42,297 bases of DNA, taken from contig JAQWOM010000016.1 in NCBI GenBank assembly GCA_029245865.1, forward strand, positions 1 to 42,297, written 5' to 3'. A program made the translations under genes and the position numbers. Source of the DNA: Planctomycetota bacterium (GTDB taxonomy: Bacteria; Planctomycetota; B15-G4). The notes beneath the pieces were generated by a model. The model was not told the DNA's origin, searched no databases, and worked only from the letters and a program-made list of their open reading frames with translations. Positions 1 to 7,848 of this stretch are shown here, piece by piece. Positions within the stretch are counted from its first letter, which is position 1; each line of letters opens with the position of its first letter.

Positions 1-1
1 T

Positions 2-172
2 GTCGTCGGGCGATTCCTTCTGACAGTTGTCTACTTCGTTGCTGTGGCACCGGTCGCACTGATTTATCGAACCGTCTCCGATGTGCTCATGACCAAGTCG
101 ACTCCGTCGAGCACGTATCGCGATTGGGACTCCATCAACGAAACGCTTGACGACGCTCGTCGACAGGACTGA
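2..172 (+). CDS. SxtJ-like small membrane protein, 3' end only
   Basis: The window opens inside this gene; 56 codons and a TGA stop remain. The visible part has one hydrophobic segment (FLLTVVYFVAVAPVALIYR) followed by a polar tail containing a TYRDW stretch. A membrane segment ending in a proline-rich turn, then a short polar tail with a conserved aromatic pair, is what I know from the SxtJ-like membrane proteins that travel with carbamoyltransferase genes. The stop lies 4 nt before the carbamoyltransferase start, so the two genes are almost certainly one operon. The family call rests on the tail and the neighbours only. The N-terminal part lies outside the window, so length and topology cannot be judged. 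Confidence 0.55.
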   Translation, partial: VVGRFLLTVVYFVAVAPVALIYRTVSDVLMTKSTPSSTYRDWDSINETLDDARRQD

Positions 173-176
173 CTCC

Positions 177-1967
177 ATGAACATCCTTGGGCTTTCTTTC
201 TATTATCACGATGGGTCCGCTGCGTTGGTGCAGGACGGGCATCTTGTTGCTGCTGGCGAAGAGGAGCGATTCAGTCGCCGCAAGCACGATCCGGGATTTC
301 CGGAGAAGGCGATTCAGTTCTGCCTCGACCAGGCTGGCATCACAATCGAAGAAGTCGATTATGTGGTCTTCTATGAAAAGCCGTTCGTGAAGTTTGAACG
401 CTTGTTGCTGACTGCCTTTCAGACGTTCCCGAAGTCACTACGCGTCTTCAGAGAGAGCATGCTCACCTGGATGCAGAAGAAGCTCTGGGTGAAAAGTCAC
501 ATTCTAGAAAAGCTCAAGATCCCGAAAAGCAAGTTGCTGTTCGCGGACCATCACATGAGCCATGCAGCCGCTTCGTTCTTTTGTTCGCCCTTCGAAGATG
601 CAGCAGTTCTGACCCTTGATGGTGCCGGTGAGTGGACGACGGCCACCATGGGGGTGGGCCATGGAACCAAGATCGAAATCAAGAAAGAGATGCGTTTCCC
701 GCACTCTGTAGGCCTTCTCTACTCCGCGTTCACCGCCTACTGCGGTTTCGAGGTGAATGAGGGCGAGTACAAGCTCATGGGAATGGCCCCGTACGGTGAG
801 CCCAAGTACGTCGATCGCATCATGAAGATGATCAAGATCGGAGAAGACGGCTCGCTCTGGCAAGACATGAAGTATTTCGCCTACCACTGGTCGGCAACGA
901 GCAGTTTTACGCCTGCATTTGAAGAGGTGATGGGGCAGCCAGCGAGAGATCCCGCGCTGGAGGACAAGAGCCTTGACCCGTTCTATTGCGACGTCGCGAT
1001 GTCTATTCAGAAGGTCACCGAAGACATCATGAAGCGGATGGTCAACCACTTGGTGAAGACCACGGGTTGCACAAATGTATGCCTCTCGGGAGGGGTCTCT
1101 CTCAACTCAGTGGCAAACGGCAAGTTGACGAAAGAAACCGATGCCGAGCAGATTTATATCCACCCGGCGGCTGGTGATGACGGTGGATCAGCGGGGGCGG
1201 CTCTCTGGGCTTGTCATCATCTTCTGGACCACCCACGTGTCGGGCCGCTTGAGCACGCCTACCTGGGCTCCGAGTACTCGGATGAAGAGATCGAAAGCTT
1301 CTTAACGAAGAATGAGATCCCTTTCGAGAAGATCGAGGATGACGAGGAGTTTTACGACCGAGTCTCTGACGATCTTGTGAAGGGGCTCGTCGGTGGTTGG
1401 TTTCGCGGACGCTTTGAGTGGGGGCCCAGAGCGCTCGGCGCACGATCTATTATCGCGGATGCACGCAGCACCGAGATGAAAGAGATCGTGAACGCCAAGA
1501 TCAAGTTTCGGGAGGCGTTCCGTCCGTTTGCCCCGAGCGTTCTCGAGGAGCGGGCGCGCGAATACTTTGAGCTCGTAGAAAGTGACGAACTCTGGCCCGC
1601 ACGCTTCATGCTTTACGTCGTGCCGGTCCGCGAGGAAAAGCGGGAAGAGATCCCGGCCATTACACATGTCGATGGTTCTGGCCGTTTGCAGACGGTCATC
1701 AAGAAGCACAACCCGGGCTATCACCGGCTGATCGAACGGTTTGCCGAGAAGACGGGCACCCCGGTTCTTTTGAACACGTCGTTCAATCTGAAGGGCGAGC
1801 CAATCGTCGAGACACCGGCACAGGCTTTCAATACATTCAGCCGCAGCGAGATGGATGCTCTCTATCTGGGCAACTATGTCGTCTACAAGGAAGCGAAGAA
1901 GATCATCGACAGCACGCCATTTATGTTGCGCCACGAGGGTGACCGAGTTGCGGAGATGGTCAGTTGA
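177..1967 (+). CDS. Carbamoyltransferase (NodU/CmcH/TobZ family)
   Basis: A 596-residue cytoplasmic enzyme. The family transfers a carbamoyl group from carbamoyl phosphate, through a carbamoyl-adenylate, to a hydroxyl on a sugar, antibiotic or other small molecule. The N-terminal half is the Kae1/TsaD-like ATPase fold: it starts with the typical NILGLSFYYHDGSAAL, carries the metal-binding DHHxSH motif at residues 124-129, and has LTLDGAGEW after it. The C-terminal domain has the signature FEWGPRALGARSI and the NLKGEPI segment near the end. Length is normal for the family. I chose ATG 177 over the upstream TTG 147 because the family starts at MNILG. The flanking SxtJ-like and DUF5989 genes form a combination common in bacteria, whose substrate is unknown to me. 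Confidence 0.9.
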   Translation: MNILGLSFYYHDGSAALVQDGHLVAAGEEERFSRRKHDPGFPEKAIQFCLDQAGITIEEVDYVVFYEKPFVKFERLLLTAFQTFPKSLRVFRESMLTWMQKKLWVKSHILEKLKIPKSKLLFADHHMSHAAASFFCSPFEDAAVLTLDGAGEWTTATMGVGHGTKIEIKKEMRFPHSVGLLYSAFTAYCGFEVNEGEYKLMGMAPYGEPKYVDRIMKMIKIGEDGSLWQDMKYFAYHWSATSSFTPAFEEVMGQPARDPALEDKSLDPFYCDVAMSIQKVTEDIMKRMVNHLVKTTGCTNVCLSGGVSLNSVANGKLTKETDAEQIYIHPAAGDDGGSAGAALWACHHLLDHPRVGPLEHAYLGSEYSDEEIESFLTKNEIPFEKIEDDEEFYDRVSDDLVKGLVGGWFRGRFEWGPRALGARSIIADARSTEMKEIVNAKIKFREAFRPFAPSVLEERAREYFELVESDELWPARFMLYVVPVREEKREEIPAITHVDGSGRLQTVIKKHNPGYHRLIERFAEKTGTPVLLNTSFNLKGEPIVETPAQAFNTFSRSEMDALYLGNYVVYKEAKKIIDSTPFMLRHEGDRVAEMVS

Positions 1968-2491
1968 TGCTGTCCGTAAGTTTTGCAGCCTTGCCGGTCA
2001 TGTTGGCCGAGGGTTCGGGCCGCGCGCTTGGAACGATGGACTACATCTTTCTTGGCCTCTGGGCGCTGTTCTCATGCCTCTACTGGTCCACGTACCGGAA
2101 AGAGGAGAACCTTCTGCTGTCCGCGGCGAAGGTCGGGGCGCTGCTGGGCTTTGTCTATGGGGTGATTCGTGGTTTTGATTGGCTCCAGGAGTCGGTGCCC
2201 GCAGATCAGATCTACACATTCTGGGGTTTGTTGCCGGCTGCAACCGAGGAAGGCTCACGCATTCCCTTCATGGATTCCGCCTTCCTGTACTTCGTGATTG
2301 CGCTGTTGCTGCTTGTTGCCTGGTATTCGCGGCGTAAGTTTTCGACGGTGTGCGGAGTTGTCTTGTCCGCGTGGGACCGCGGCCACTGGTACATGCTGCC
2401 AGTCATTTTCATCCTGATGACCGTAGGCCTGCTGCTCGTTGCAGCGGCGGCCTCACCCGTGCTTTCGCCTTTTATCTACACCCTGTTCTAG
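1967..2491 (+). CDS. Membrane protein with C-terminal DUF5989-like domain
   Basis: A 174-residue membrane protein coupled to the carbamoyltransferase by a TGATG overlap. Hydrophobic segments lie around residues 22-38, 49-65, 103-118 and 135-160. The last 50 residues (HWYMLPVIFILMTVG, ending SPFIYTLF) look like the small stand-alone DUF5989 proteins, which usually have a basic stretch, W(W/L)LLPI, one membrane helix and APFIYTLF at the end. Those proteins are normally about 50 residues and accompany carbamoyltransferase and SxtJ genes. Here the domain appears joined to about 110 extra N-terminal residues with their own membrane segments. Function unknown; the context suggests a membrane partner of the carbamoyltransferase. 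The family assignment is from memory of the motif. Confidence 0.65.
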   Translation: MLSVSFAALPVMLAEGSGRALGTMDYIFLGLWALFSCLYWSTYRKEENLLLSAAKVGALLGFVYGVIRGFDWLQESVPADQIYTFWGLLPAATEEGSRIPFMDSAFLYFVIALLLLVAWYSRRKFSTVCGVVLSAWDRGHWYMLPVIFILMTVGLLLVAAAASPVLSPFIYTLF

Positions 2492-2526
2492 GGTGAAGAC
2501 GGGGCTCGGCTCCGTGCGCGGTCAAG

Positions 2527-3087
2527 TCAGCGCTGGTCGCTCGCTCCTGCTTGGCGCTCGGAGCCGACGCCTGCTTGCTTGAGTGCCTCACGGTGGGCTG
2601 CAGGAAAGAACCAGCTGGCGCCGTCTGAGACCTGCTCGGCCATGACGGGGAAAGCGCCTCGACCGAAAGTACTTGAGACCCACTGCATTCGATTCGCATA
2701 CGGAGCGAGCAGCGTGAAGAGAATCCCAGCACAGGCTATGCCGACGAGAACGCCAAAGCCTCGGTGTTGGGCCGCGGGGTCTTCTTTTTTCTTGCCTCCG
2801 GCACCGCCGAGCAGGCGTGCCAGAGCAGGTAGAACGAGGAGCAGGCCTGCAATGAGCCCAAAAGCGGAGAGCTGGGAACTCGTATCGATAGGGCTGTTTG
2901 GCATCCAGCCCAGGACCGTCGGCGTCAGGGTCCGAGCCAGCCAGAGGCTGACCATGAGCCACAGCAACATGCCGAAGGCAGGGCCAAGGCCCCGCATAAG
3001 GCCCATGGCGACCCCCATGAGCATGAGAGCCACTGCGATGATGTCGATGGCTGCGACTCCTGAGAGCCAGTTCTCTACGCCATCCAT
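2527..3087 (-). CDS. CvpA-like membrane protein
   Basis: A 186-residue integral membrane protein. The start (IDIIAVALMLMGVAMGLMRG) matches the beginning of CvpA (colicin V production) proteins, which open with an aspartate-containing helix followed by a G-x-x-R-G turn. Further hydrophobic segments lie near residues 36-55, 72-92 and 108-125. A lysine-rich cytoplasmic-looking loop (GGKKKED) sits between the third and fourth, and a soluble tail after residue 135 contains an amphipathic helix. The start ATG is preceded by GGAGG at good spacing. It is convergent with the DUF5989 gene and divergent from the transketolase-like gene. CvpA proteins have no settled biochemical role; links to envelope stress and secretion are reported for the family. 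Confidence 0.7.
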   Translation of the reverse strand: MDGVENWLSGVAAIDIIAVALMLMGVAMGLMRGLGPAFGMLLWLMVSLWLARTLTPTVLGWMPNSPIDTSSQLSAFGLIAGLLLVLPALARLLGGAGGKKKEDPAAQHRGFGVLVGIACAGILFTLLAPYANRMQWVSSTFGRGAFPVMAEQVSDGASWFFPAAHREALKQAGVGSERQAGASDQR

Positions 3088-3129
3088 GAGACGCCTCCGA
3101 CGTCATGGAGAGATCGGTAAGACAGCCCC

Positions 3130-3135
3130 TATAAT
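3130..3135 (+). promoter_or_regulatory. Possible -10 box of the transketolase-like gene
   Basis: A perfect TATAAT lies 38 nt before the ATG in the 86-bp divergent gap. I see no convincing -35 hexamer at the right distance, so this is only a candidate. Confidence 0.25.
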
Positions 3136-3173
3136 CCGATGCGCCAAGCCATCTTCAACAGAAACCTGAATCC

Positions 3174-5522
3174 ATGCTTCCTTCCGACAAGCTTCATTCC
3201 GAGATTCCGCACTGGATCCGGATCCAGGATGTCGTCGACCAATGTCTCGATTTCACCCTCAATCTGTCCCAGAGCGGGCACCCAGGGGGGAGCCGGTCCA
3301 AGGTGCATGCTCTCATCACCTTGCTGCTCTCGGGGGCGATGCGCTGGGATATTGGTCGGCCAGAAAAGCGCTTTTCTGACCGATTCGTGCTGGTTGCGGG
3401 CCATGTGAACCCCGTCGTGTACGCGATCCTTGGGGTATTCAACGAAGCGCTCCGAGTCCGATATGACCGGACAGGGGACTCCAAGTTTTGCGCCCCGCTG
3501 GGGCGTGACTTCACGTTGCTTCCCGAAGACCTGCTCACGCTCCGTCAGAACGGCGGCCTTCCAGGGCACGCTGAATCCGAGGGGCGCACCCTGTTTTTCA
3601 AAGCCAACACAGGGCCTTCAGGGCATGGAGCTCCCTTTGCATGTGGGCAGGCCATGGCGCTCAAGCATGCAGGGGCAGGCGAGGTTCGTGTCTTCGCCAT
3701 GGAGGGCGAAGGCGGCCACACAGCCGGCGCGCATCACGAGGTGAAGAACAGTGCGTGGGGATTGGGCCTGGGCAATCTGACTTACCTGATGGATTGGAAT
3801 GATTACGGCATCGACAATCAGGCCGTGAGTAGTGTGGTTCCGGGCTCACCTCAGAGTTGGTTCGAACCCTATGGATTTCGAGTCGCTGGATGCGAAGACG
3901 GTTCGGATTTCGCTCAACTCATCGATGCGTTTCATGAGGTGCTCGGGCAGCGCGACGGCGCCGAGGCATTGCCCGGTTGCGTCTGGTTCCGAACTCGCAA
4001 GGGGCGCGGTTACGGGAAATACGACAACAAGTCTCACGGATCTCCTCACAGCTACAACGACGCTGAGTTCTGGGCTGTGCGTGAATCGTTTAGCGAAACT
4101 TACGGCATCACATTCGACGGCCGGGAAGGCCCGCCTCTGGAAGCTCGTGCGGATCGCGTGTCGCAGACTCGAGAGAACATGGACAGAGCTCTCTCGGTGC
4201 TCACGTCAGATGAAAACACCCTCAACTACCTCACGGATCGTTTGGTGGAACTGGGTTCGTCTGTGCCGACAGAGATCCCTTCTTTCAACTGGGACTTGTC
4301 GGCTGACCCGCTGAAAGACGCAGCATTGACCGACCCCGAGCAGCTTCCCTCGGAACTCTTTATTGAGCCGGGAGCAATGGCGCCAAACCGAAAGGGTTTC
4401 GCGAATTTCGGTGCCTACGCGAATGCACGCGGTCACGATAAGTTTGGACGACCGCTTTTTCTGGTGTGCTCTGCGGACCTCGCTGAAAGCACAAACATTG
4501 CTGGCTTTGGCAAGCCCTGGGGAGATTTTGGTGGCTACGGTTGGTACGAGCGCGAGTCTTCGCGGGGAGGCGTTGTGCTCCCGCAGGAGATCACCGAGTT
4601 CACCAATGCGGGGCTTTGCTGTGGCATGGCCTCCGTCAACTTTTCGGAGACACCTTTCGAGAACTTCCGTGGCTACTCCAGCGGCTGTTCCACCTATGGC
4701 TCATTCAGCTATCTGAAGTATGGGCTCATGCGGCTTTTTAGCCAGATGTGCCAGGACAGTCAGATCAAACTAGGACGAGTGATCTGGGTGGCCGGGCATA
4801 GCGGGCCTGAGACAGCAGAAGACAGTCGAACGCACTTCGGAATCTTCAGTCCCGGTGTGACCTCGCTGTTCCCGACGGACCATGTGGTCAATTTGCACCC
4901 ATGGGAAGCCAACGAGGTTCCGGTCGCTCTCGCAGCGGCTCTGGGTAGTGAGATCCCGATCATTGTTCTGCACCTCACCCGGCCGCCCATCGAGATTCCC
5001 GACCGAGAGGCTCTCGGTATGGACAGTCATCTCGCCGCAGCCAAGGGCGCCTATGTCATTCGGCCCTTCGACAAGAAGCGTCCGCCTGAAGGGACAGTGA
5101 TCGTGCGTGGAACCTCCACAACCGCCAGCATGATGAAGATTCTGCCCTGGCTGGATGATGGCGGCCCTAACGTGAAGGTGGTGGCTGCGATTTCACATGC
5201 GCTCTTCAGGCGCCAGCCAGAGGCCTGGCGCGACCGGGTCCTTCCCACTCACGAGTGGGCCGATTCGATGGTGGTGACCAACACGGCGGCTCGGCTCATG
5301 GGCAACTGGATCCCCCATGCCGTGGCGCGTGACTATGTCGTCTCGCCCGATTGGGACAATCGTTGGCGGTCAGGCGGTTCGGTGGATCAGATCACGACCG
5401 AAGCGCATCTCGATCCGGCGAGCCTTCAGGAGGGCCTTGAGCGGTTCGTCGCGGATGCCGAGGTTCGTCGCCAACGCATGCTCGTCCTTCTGGGTGGCTT
5501 GGGCACCGCGGCAGAGACCTGA
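3174..5522 (+). CDS. Transketolase-like thiamine-diphosphate enzyme with atypical cofactor motif
   Basis: A 782-residue protein with three transketolase domains in the usual order, longer than the usual 620-670 residues. The pyrimidine-site domain keeps SGHPGGSRSKVH (34-45), and a GHG segment follows near 150. The thiamine-diphosphate motif, normally GDG then NN, reads GEG at 178-180 and DWND at 207-210. The central domain keeps SADLAEST and the glutamate expected to activate the cofactor (QEITEF), then TAEDSRTHFG. The C-terminal domain is present. These features say a ThDP enzyme moving two-carbon or acyl units, but substrates cannot be read from the sequence. AceE-like pyruvate dehydrogenase E1 is the main alternative superfamily member. 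It is monocistronic, divergent from the CvpA-like gene. A true transketolase elsewhere in the genome would argue for a different role here. Confidence 0.75.
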   Translation: MLPSDKLHSEIPHWIRIQDVVDQCLDFTLNLSQSGHPGGSRSKVHALITLLLSGAMRWDIGRPEKRFSDRFVLVAGHVNPVVYAILGVFNEALRVRYDRTGDSKFCAPLGRDFTLLPEDLLTLRQNGGLPGHAESEGRTLFFKANTGPSGHGAPFACGQAMALKHAGAGEVRVFAMEGEGGHTAGAHHEVKNSAWGLGLGNLTYLMDWNDYGIDNQAVSSVVPGSPQSWFEPYGFRVAGCEDGSDFAQLIDAFHEVLGQRDGAEALPGCVWFRTRKGRGYGKYDNKSHGSPHSYNDAEFWAVRESFSETYGITFDGREGPPLEARADRVSQTRENMDRALSVLTSDENTLNYLTDRLVELGSSVPTEIPSFNWDLSADPLKDAALTDPEQLPSELFIEPGAMAPNRKGFANFGAYANARGHDKFGRPLFLVCSADLAESTNIAGFGKPWGDFGGYGWYERESSRGGVVLPQEITEFTNAGLCCGMASVNFSETPFENFRGYSSGCSTYGSFSYLKYGLMRLFSQMCQDSQIKLGRVIWVAGHSGPETAEDSRTHFGIFSPGVTSLFPTDHVVNLHPWEANEVPVALAAALGSEIPIIVLHLTRPPIEIPDREALGMDSHLAAAKGAYVIRPFDKKRPPEGTVIVRGTSTTASMMKILPWLDDGGPNVKVVAAISHALFRRQPEAWRDRVLPTHEWADSMVVTNTAARLMGNWIPHAVARDYVVSPDWDNRWRSGGSVDQITTEAHLDPASLQEGLERFVADAEVRRQRMLVLLGGLGTAAET

Positions 5523-5848
5523 TGCCCTGGAGTCCGGAAATCGTCGAATTGTAGCTGGAATCGGGCTTTTTCTGGGACTCGGGGTTGCCTTTCAGGCGAA
5601 ATGGCCTTATCTCCTGTGGGTTTAGATCGACCCGGAGAAATCCTGTCCGATTGGCGGCAAGGCTCACTCAGAGAGCGATTCGCCAGGGCTGGGAGCTCAA
5701 CGTGGGCAGGCTGGCTTCGGCTTTCGCCGTTCTCGGCCTCGCACTCGGCGGGGGCCTTTCGTAGGAAGACCCTCCGGTCGATCGACATTGGGATACAATG
5801 GCGCCCCAAGGGTGGATTAAAGGGGCTTGGTTAGGGAGGGAAGGCATC
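5523..5848 (+). other. Intergenic region with no convincing gene
   Basis: 326 bp between the transketolase-like gene and the GNAT gene. A 77-codon open frame from 5601 has no ribosome binding site, an arginine/serine-rich product and no recognisable family, so I do not call it. A TACAAT at 5794-5799 could be a -10 box for the GNAT gene, but no -35 hexamer fits. No strong terminator hairpin with a T-run is visible after the upstream stop. Confidence 0.5.
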
Positions 5849-6745
5849 ATGAATATGACAGCAACGAAAGCATCACATGCACTGCGCGTGACCGAAAAGG
5901 TCCCAGCGGCCGTGGCCCTGGCCTTTCTCCGCTCAGATCCACGTGAGAACGTTTTTCTCCTCTCGCGCATCCAGCGCGGGGGCATGACGGACACACGCCA
6001 CCCCTCCCATGGACGCTTCATCGGCGCCTACGACGAGGATCAGTCTCTTCGGGGCCTGATGTTTATCGGCAACACGGGGACTCTGGTGCTCAGCGTTGAT
6101 GAGCCATGGGTCGCGGCTGAATTCGTGGACCCCCTCATCGAGGCGGGCTATCAGTTCAGCATCTGCGTCTGTGAGTTCAGTGCCGGTCGGGAATTCCTTT
6201 CCAAGTACAAGAAGAGAACAGGCCGCAAGCCGGTTCTGGACCGCAAACAGACTTTCTATGCCATCGACTCTTCCACGATTATCCGCAAGGGCATCAAGGA
6301 GATCGACATGGAGCAGGCGAGCCTCGATTCGATCGATGAGTTGACAGACCTTGCTTGCTCGATGGTTGCCGAAGATCTCAGACTTGAAGACAAGGCTATC
6401 GATCGTCGTCACTACCGGTTGCGGATGACCGAGAAGGTTGTCGAGGGTCGTGCCTACATCTGCCGGAACACGGATGGCAGGGCCATGTTCAAAGCCGACA
6501 TGGCTGTTGCTGGTTCGGAGGGTGGCCTGCTCGAAGGGGTCTACACACCCAAGGATCTTCGCCGCAACGGAATCGCTACGCGCGCTCTCTGGACGCTGTG
6601 TCGCGATCTGTTTGGTCGGGATGCCGTGCCGTTCGTCGCTCTGCACGTCGACGAAAAGAACAAAGCTGCACGGCGTGCGTACGAGAAGGTCGGATTCGTG
6701 GAAATCGCGGATTACCGACTGACGCTCATGCCGCCCGTGGTCTGA
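5849..6745 (+). CDS. GNAT-family N-acetyltransferase with extra N-terminal domain
   Basis: A 298-residue predicted acetyltransferase. The C-terminal third is a clear GNAT fold: LEGVYTPKDLRRNGIATRAL has the acetyl-CoA-binding V-x-x-x-x-x-R-R-x-G-I-A loop, and ALHVDEKNKAARRAYEKVGF is the usual last-helix and strand motif. The N-terminal half begins FLRSDPRENVFLLSRI, resembling the DUF4081-type domain found in front of some actinobacterial and proteobacterial GNAT enzymes. The substrate is not deducible. I chose ATG 5849 because GGGAGGGAAGG lies just upstream; an ATG at 5798 in the same frame has no such site and would add a poorly conserved leader. It converges with trxB. Confidence 0.8.
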   Translation: MNMTATKASHALRVTEKVPAAVALAFLRSDPRENVFLLSRIQRGGMTDTRHPSHGRFIGAYDEDQSLRGLMFIGNTGTLVLSVDEPWVAAEFVDPLIEAGYQFSICVCEFSAGREFLSKYKKRTGRKPVLDRKQTFYAIDSSTIIRKGIKEIDMEQASLDSIDELTDLACSMVAEDLRLEDKAIDRRHYRLRMTEKVVEGRAYICRNTDGRAMFKADMAVAGSEGGLLEGVYTPKDLRRNGIATRALWTLCRDLFGRDAVPFVALHVDEKNKAARRAYEKVGFVEIADYRLTLMPPVV

Positions 6746-6825
6746 TCACGCAAAGGGCCTCCACAGCCGTTACAGGGGCGTGAGTTCGGTGCGCGGCTGG
6801 GAAGCCGAGGCAGGGGCCGTATGCG

Positions 6826-7755
6826 CTAGCTCTTGTTGTTGGCGAGCCAGCGCTCCGCATCCAGGGCAGCCATGCAGCCCGTTCCTGCAGCTGTGATGGC
6901 CTGCCGGTACTCGGCGTCTGCCACGTCACCTGCCGCGAACACCCCCTCCACGTTGGTGTGGGTGCCGTCATGGACCTGGAGGTAGCCAACCTCGTCCATT
7001 TCCAGTTGCCCCTTGAAGATCTCCGTGTTGGGTTTGTGCCCGATTGCGACGAAACATCCGTCAATCGGCATCTCGGTGACTTCGTCGGAGACGGTGTTGC
7101 GGAGCTTCAGGCCACGAAGGCGGCGCTTGTCATCATGCGTGAGCATCTCTTCGGTCACCGTGTTCACGAGGAACTCGATCTTGGGGTTGTCCTTGGCGCG
7201 CCGCAGCATGATCTGGCTGGCACGGAACTCTTCGCGCCGATGGATAATGCTCACCTTGCTCGCAAACTTTGTGAGGTAGTCGGCTTCTTCCATGGCGCTG
7301 TCTCCACCTCCGATGACAGCAACGTGCACATCACGGAAAAAGGCGGCATCGCATGTGGCGCACGCAGAGACGCCATAACCCATGAGGTGGTCTTCGCCCG
7401 GAATGCCGAGCAATCGAGCCGTCGCTCCGGTGGAAACGATCACGGTGTCGGCTTCGAGCTCATTCTTTCCGTCATTGAGGACGAAGGGTCGCTTGGAGAA
7501 GTCGACCGACTTGATGTAACCCGGGCGAACGTCCGTGCCGAAGCGAGCTGCCTGTTGCTTCATTCTCTCCATGAGATCGGGCCCGATGACGCCTTCCGGG
7601 AAGCCGGGGAAGTTCTCGACGTCTGTGGTGATCGTGAGCTGCCCACCTGGCTGGAGGCCCTCGTACATGACAGGGGCCAGATCTGCGCGCGAAGTGTAAA
7701 GCGCCGCGGTGTAGCCGGCGGGCCCAGAACCGATGATGACGACCTTGTGAGACAT
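6826..7755 (-). CDS. trxB: Thioredoxin reductase
   Basis: A 309-residue cytoplasmic flavoenzyme that passes electrons from NADPH through FAD to thioredoxin. The N-terminal FAD-binding motif is IIGSGPAGYTAALY, the redox-active pair is C132-A-T-C135 in the family context GVSACATCDAAFF, the NADPH-binding motif is VIGGGDSAMEEA, and the C-terminal FAD motif is GVFAAGDVAD. Length is standard. AAAAGGAG precedes the ATG. A TACCAT on the minus strand at 7801-7806 may be its -10 box. It is divergent from xseA across a 93-bp gap. Its presence fits a cell with thiol redox proteins, including the SelW-like selenoprotein further along, although no direct link is shown. Confidence 0.95.
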   Translation of the reverse strand: MSHKVVIIGSGPAGYTAALYTSRADLAPVMYEGLQPGGQLTITTDVENFPGFPEGVIGPDLMERMKQQAARFGTDVRPGYIKSVDFSKRPFVLNDGKNELEADTVIVSTGATARLLGIPGEDHLMGYGVSACATCDAAFFRDVHVAVIGGGDSAMEEADYLTKFASKVSIIHRREEFRASQIMLRRAKDNPKIEFLVNTVTEEMLTHDDKRRLRGLKLRNTVSDEVTEMPIDGCFVAIGHKPNTEIFKGQLEMDEVGYLQVHDGTHTNVEGVFAAGDVADAEYRQAITAAGTGCMAALDAERWLANNKS

Positions 7756-7836
7756 ACTTTGGAGACTCCTTTTCTACGCGTCCTTCCTGGAAGGGGCGGA
7801 ATGGTAGCACGCTCGTTCGCACGGACACGGTGGGGC

Positions 7837-7842
7837 TACAAT
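7837..7842 (+). promoter_or_regulatory. Possible -10 box very close to the xseA start
   Basis: TACAAT ends 6 nt before the chosen ATG at 7849. If used, transcription would begin at or beside the start codon, giving a leaderless or nearly leaderless message. No good -35 hexamer is visible, and no Shine-Dalgarno sequence precedes the ATG. Confidence 0.25.
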
Positions 7843-7848
7843 GCCCGG

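Noticed and set aside
3855..3870. tRNA-like GGTTCGAACCC sequence
   Set aside because: It lies within the transketolase-like coding sequence and no acceptor or anticodon stem matches around it; similar string in pdxT likewise.
5601..5834. 77-codon frame between the transketolase-like and GNAT genes
   Set aside because: Product looks like random GC-rich translation and no ribosome site precedes it.
6958..7848. Open frame of 297 codons running antisense through trxB into xseA
   Set aside because: It is in frame with xseA only by lack of stops in GC-rich antisense; trxB on the minus strand is a complete, conserved gene, and xseA homologues start near 7849.
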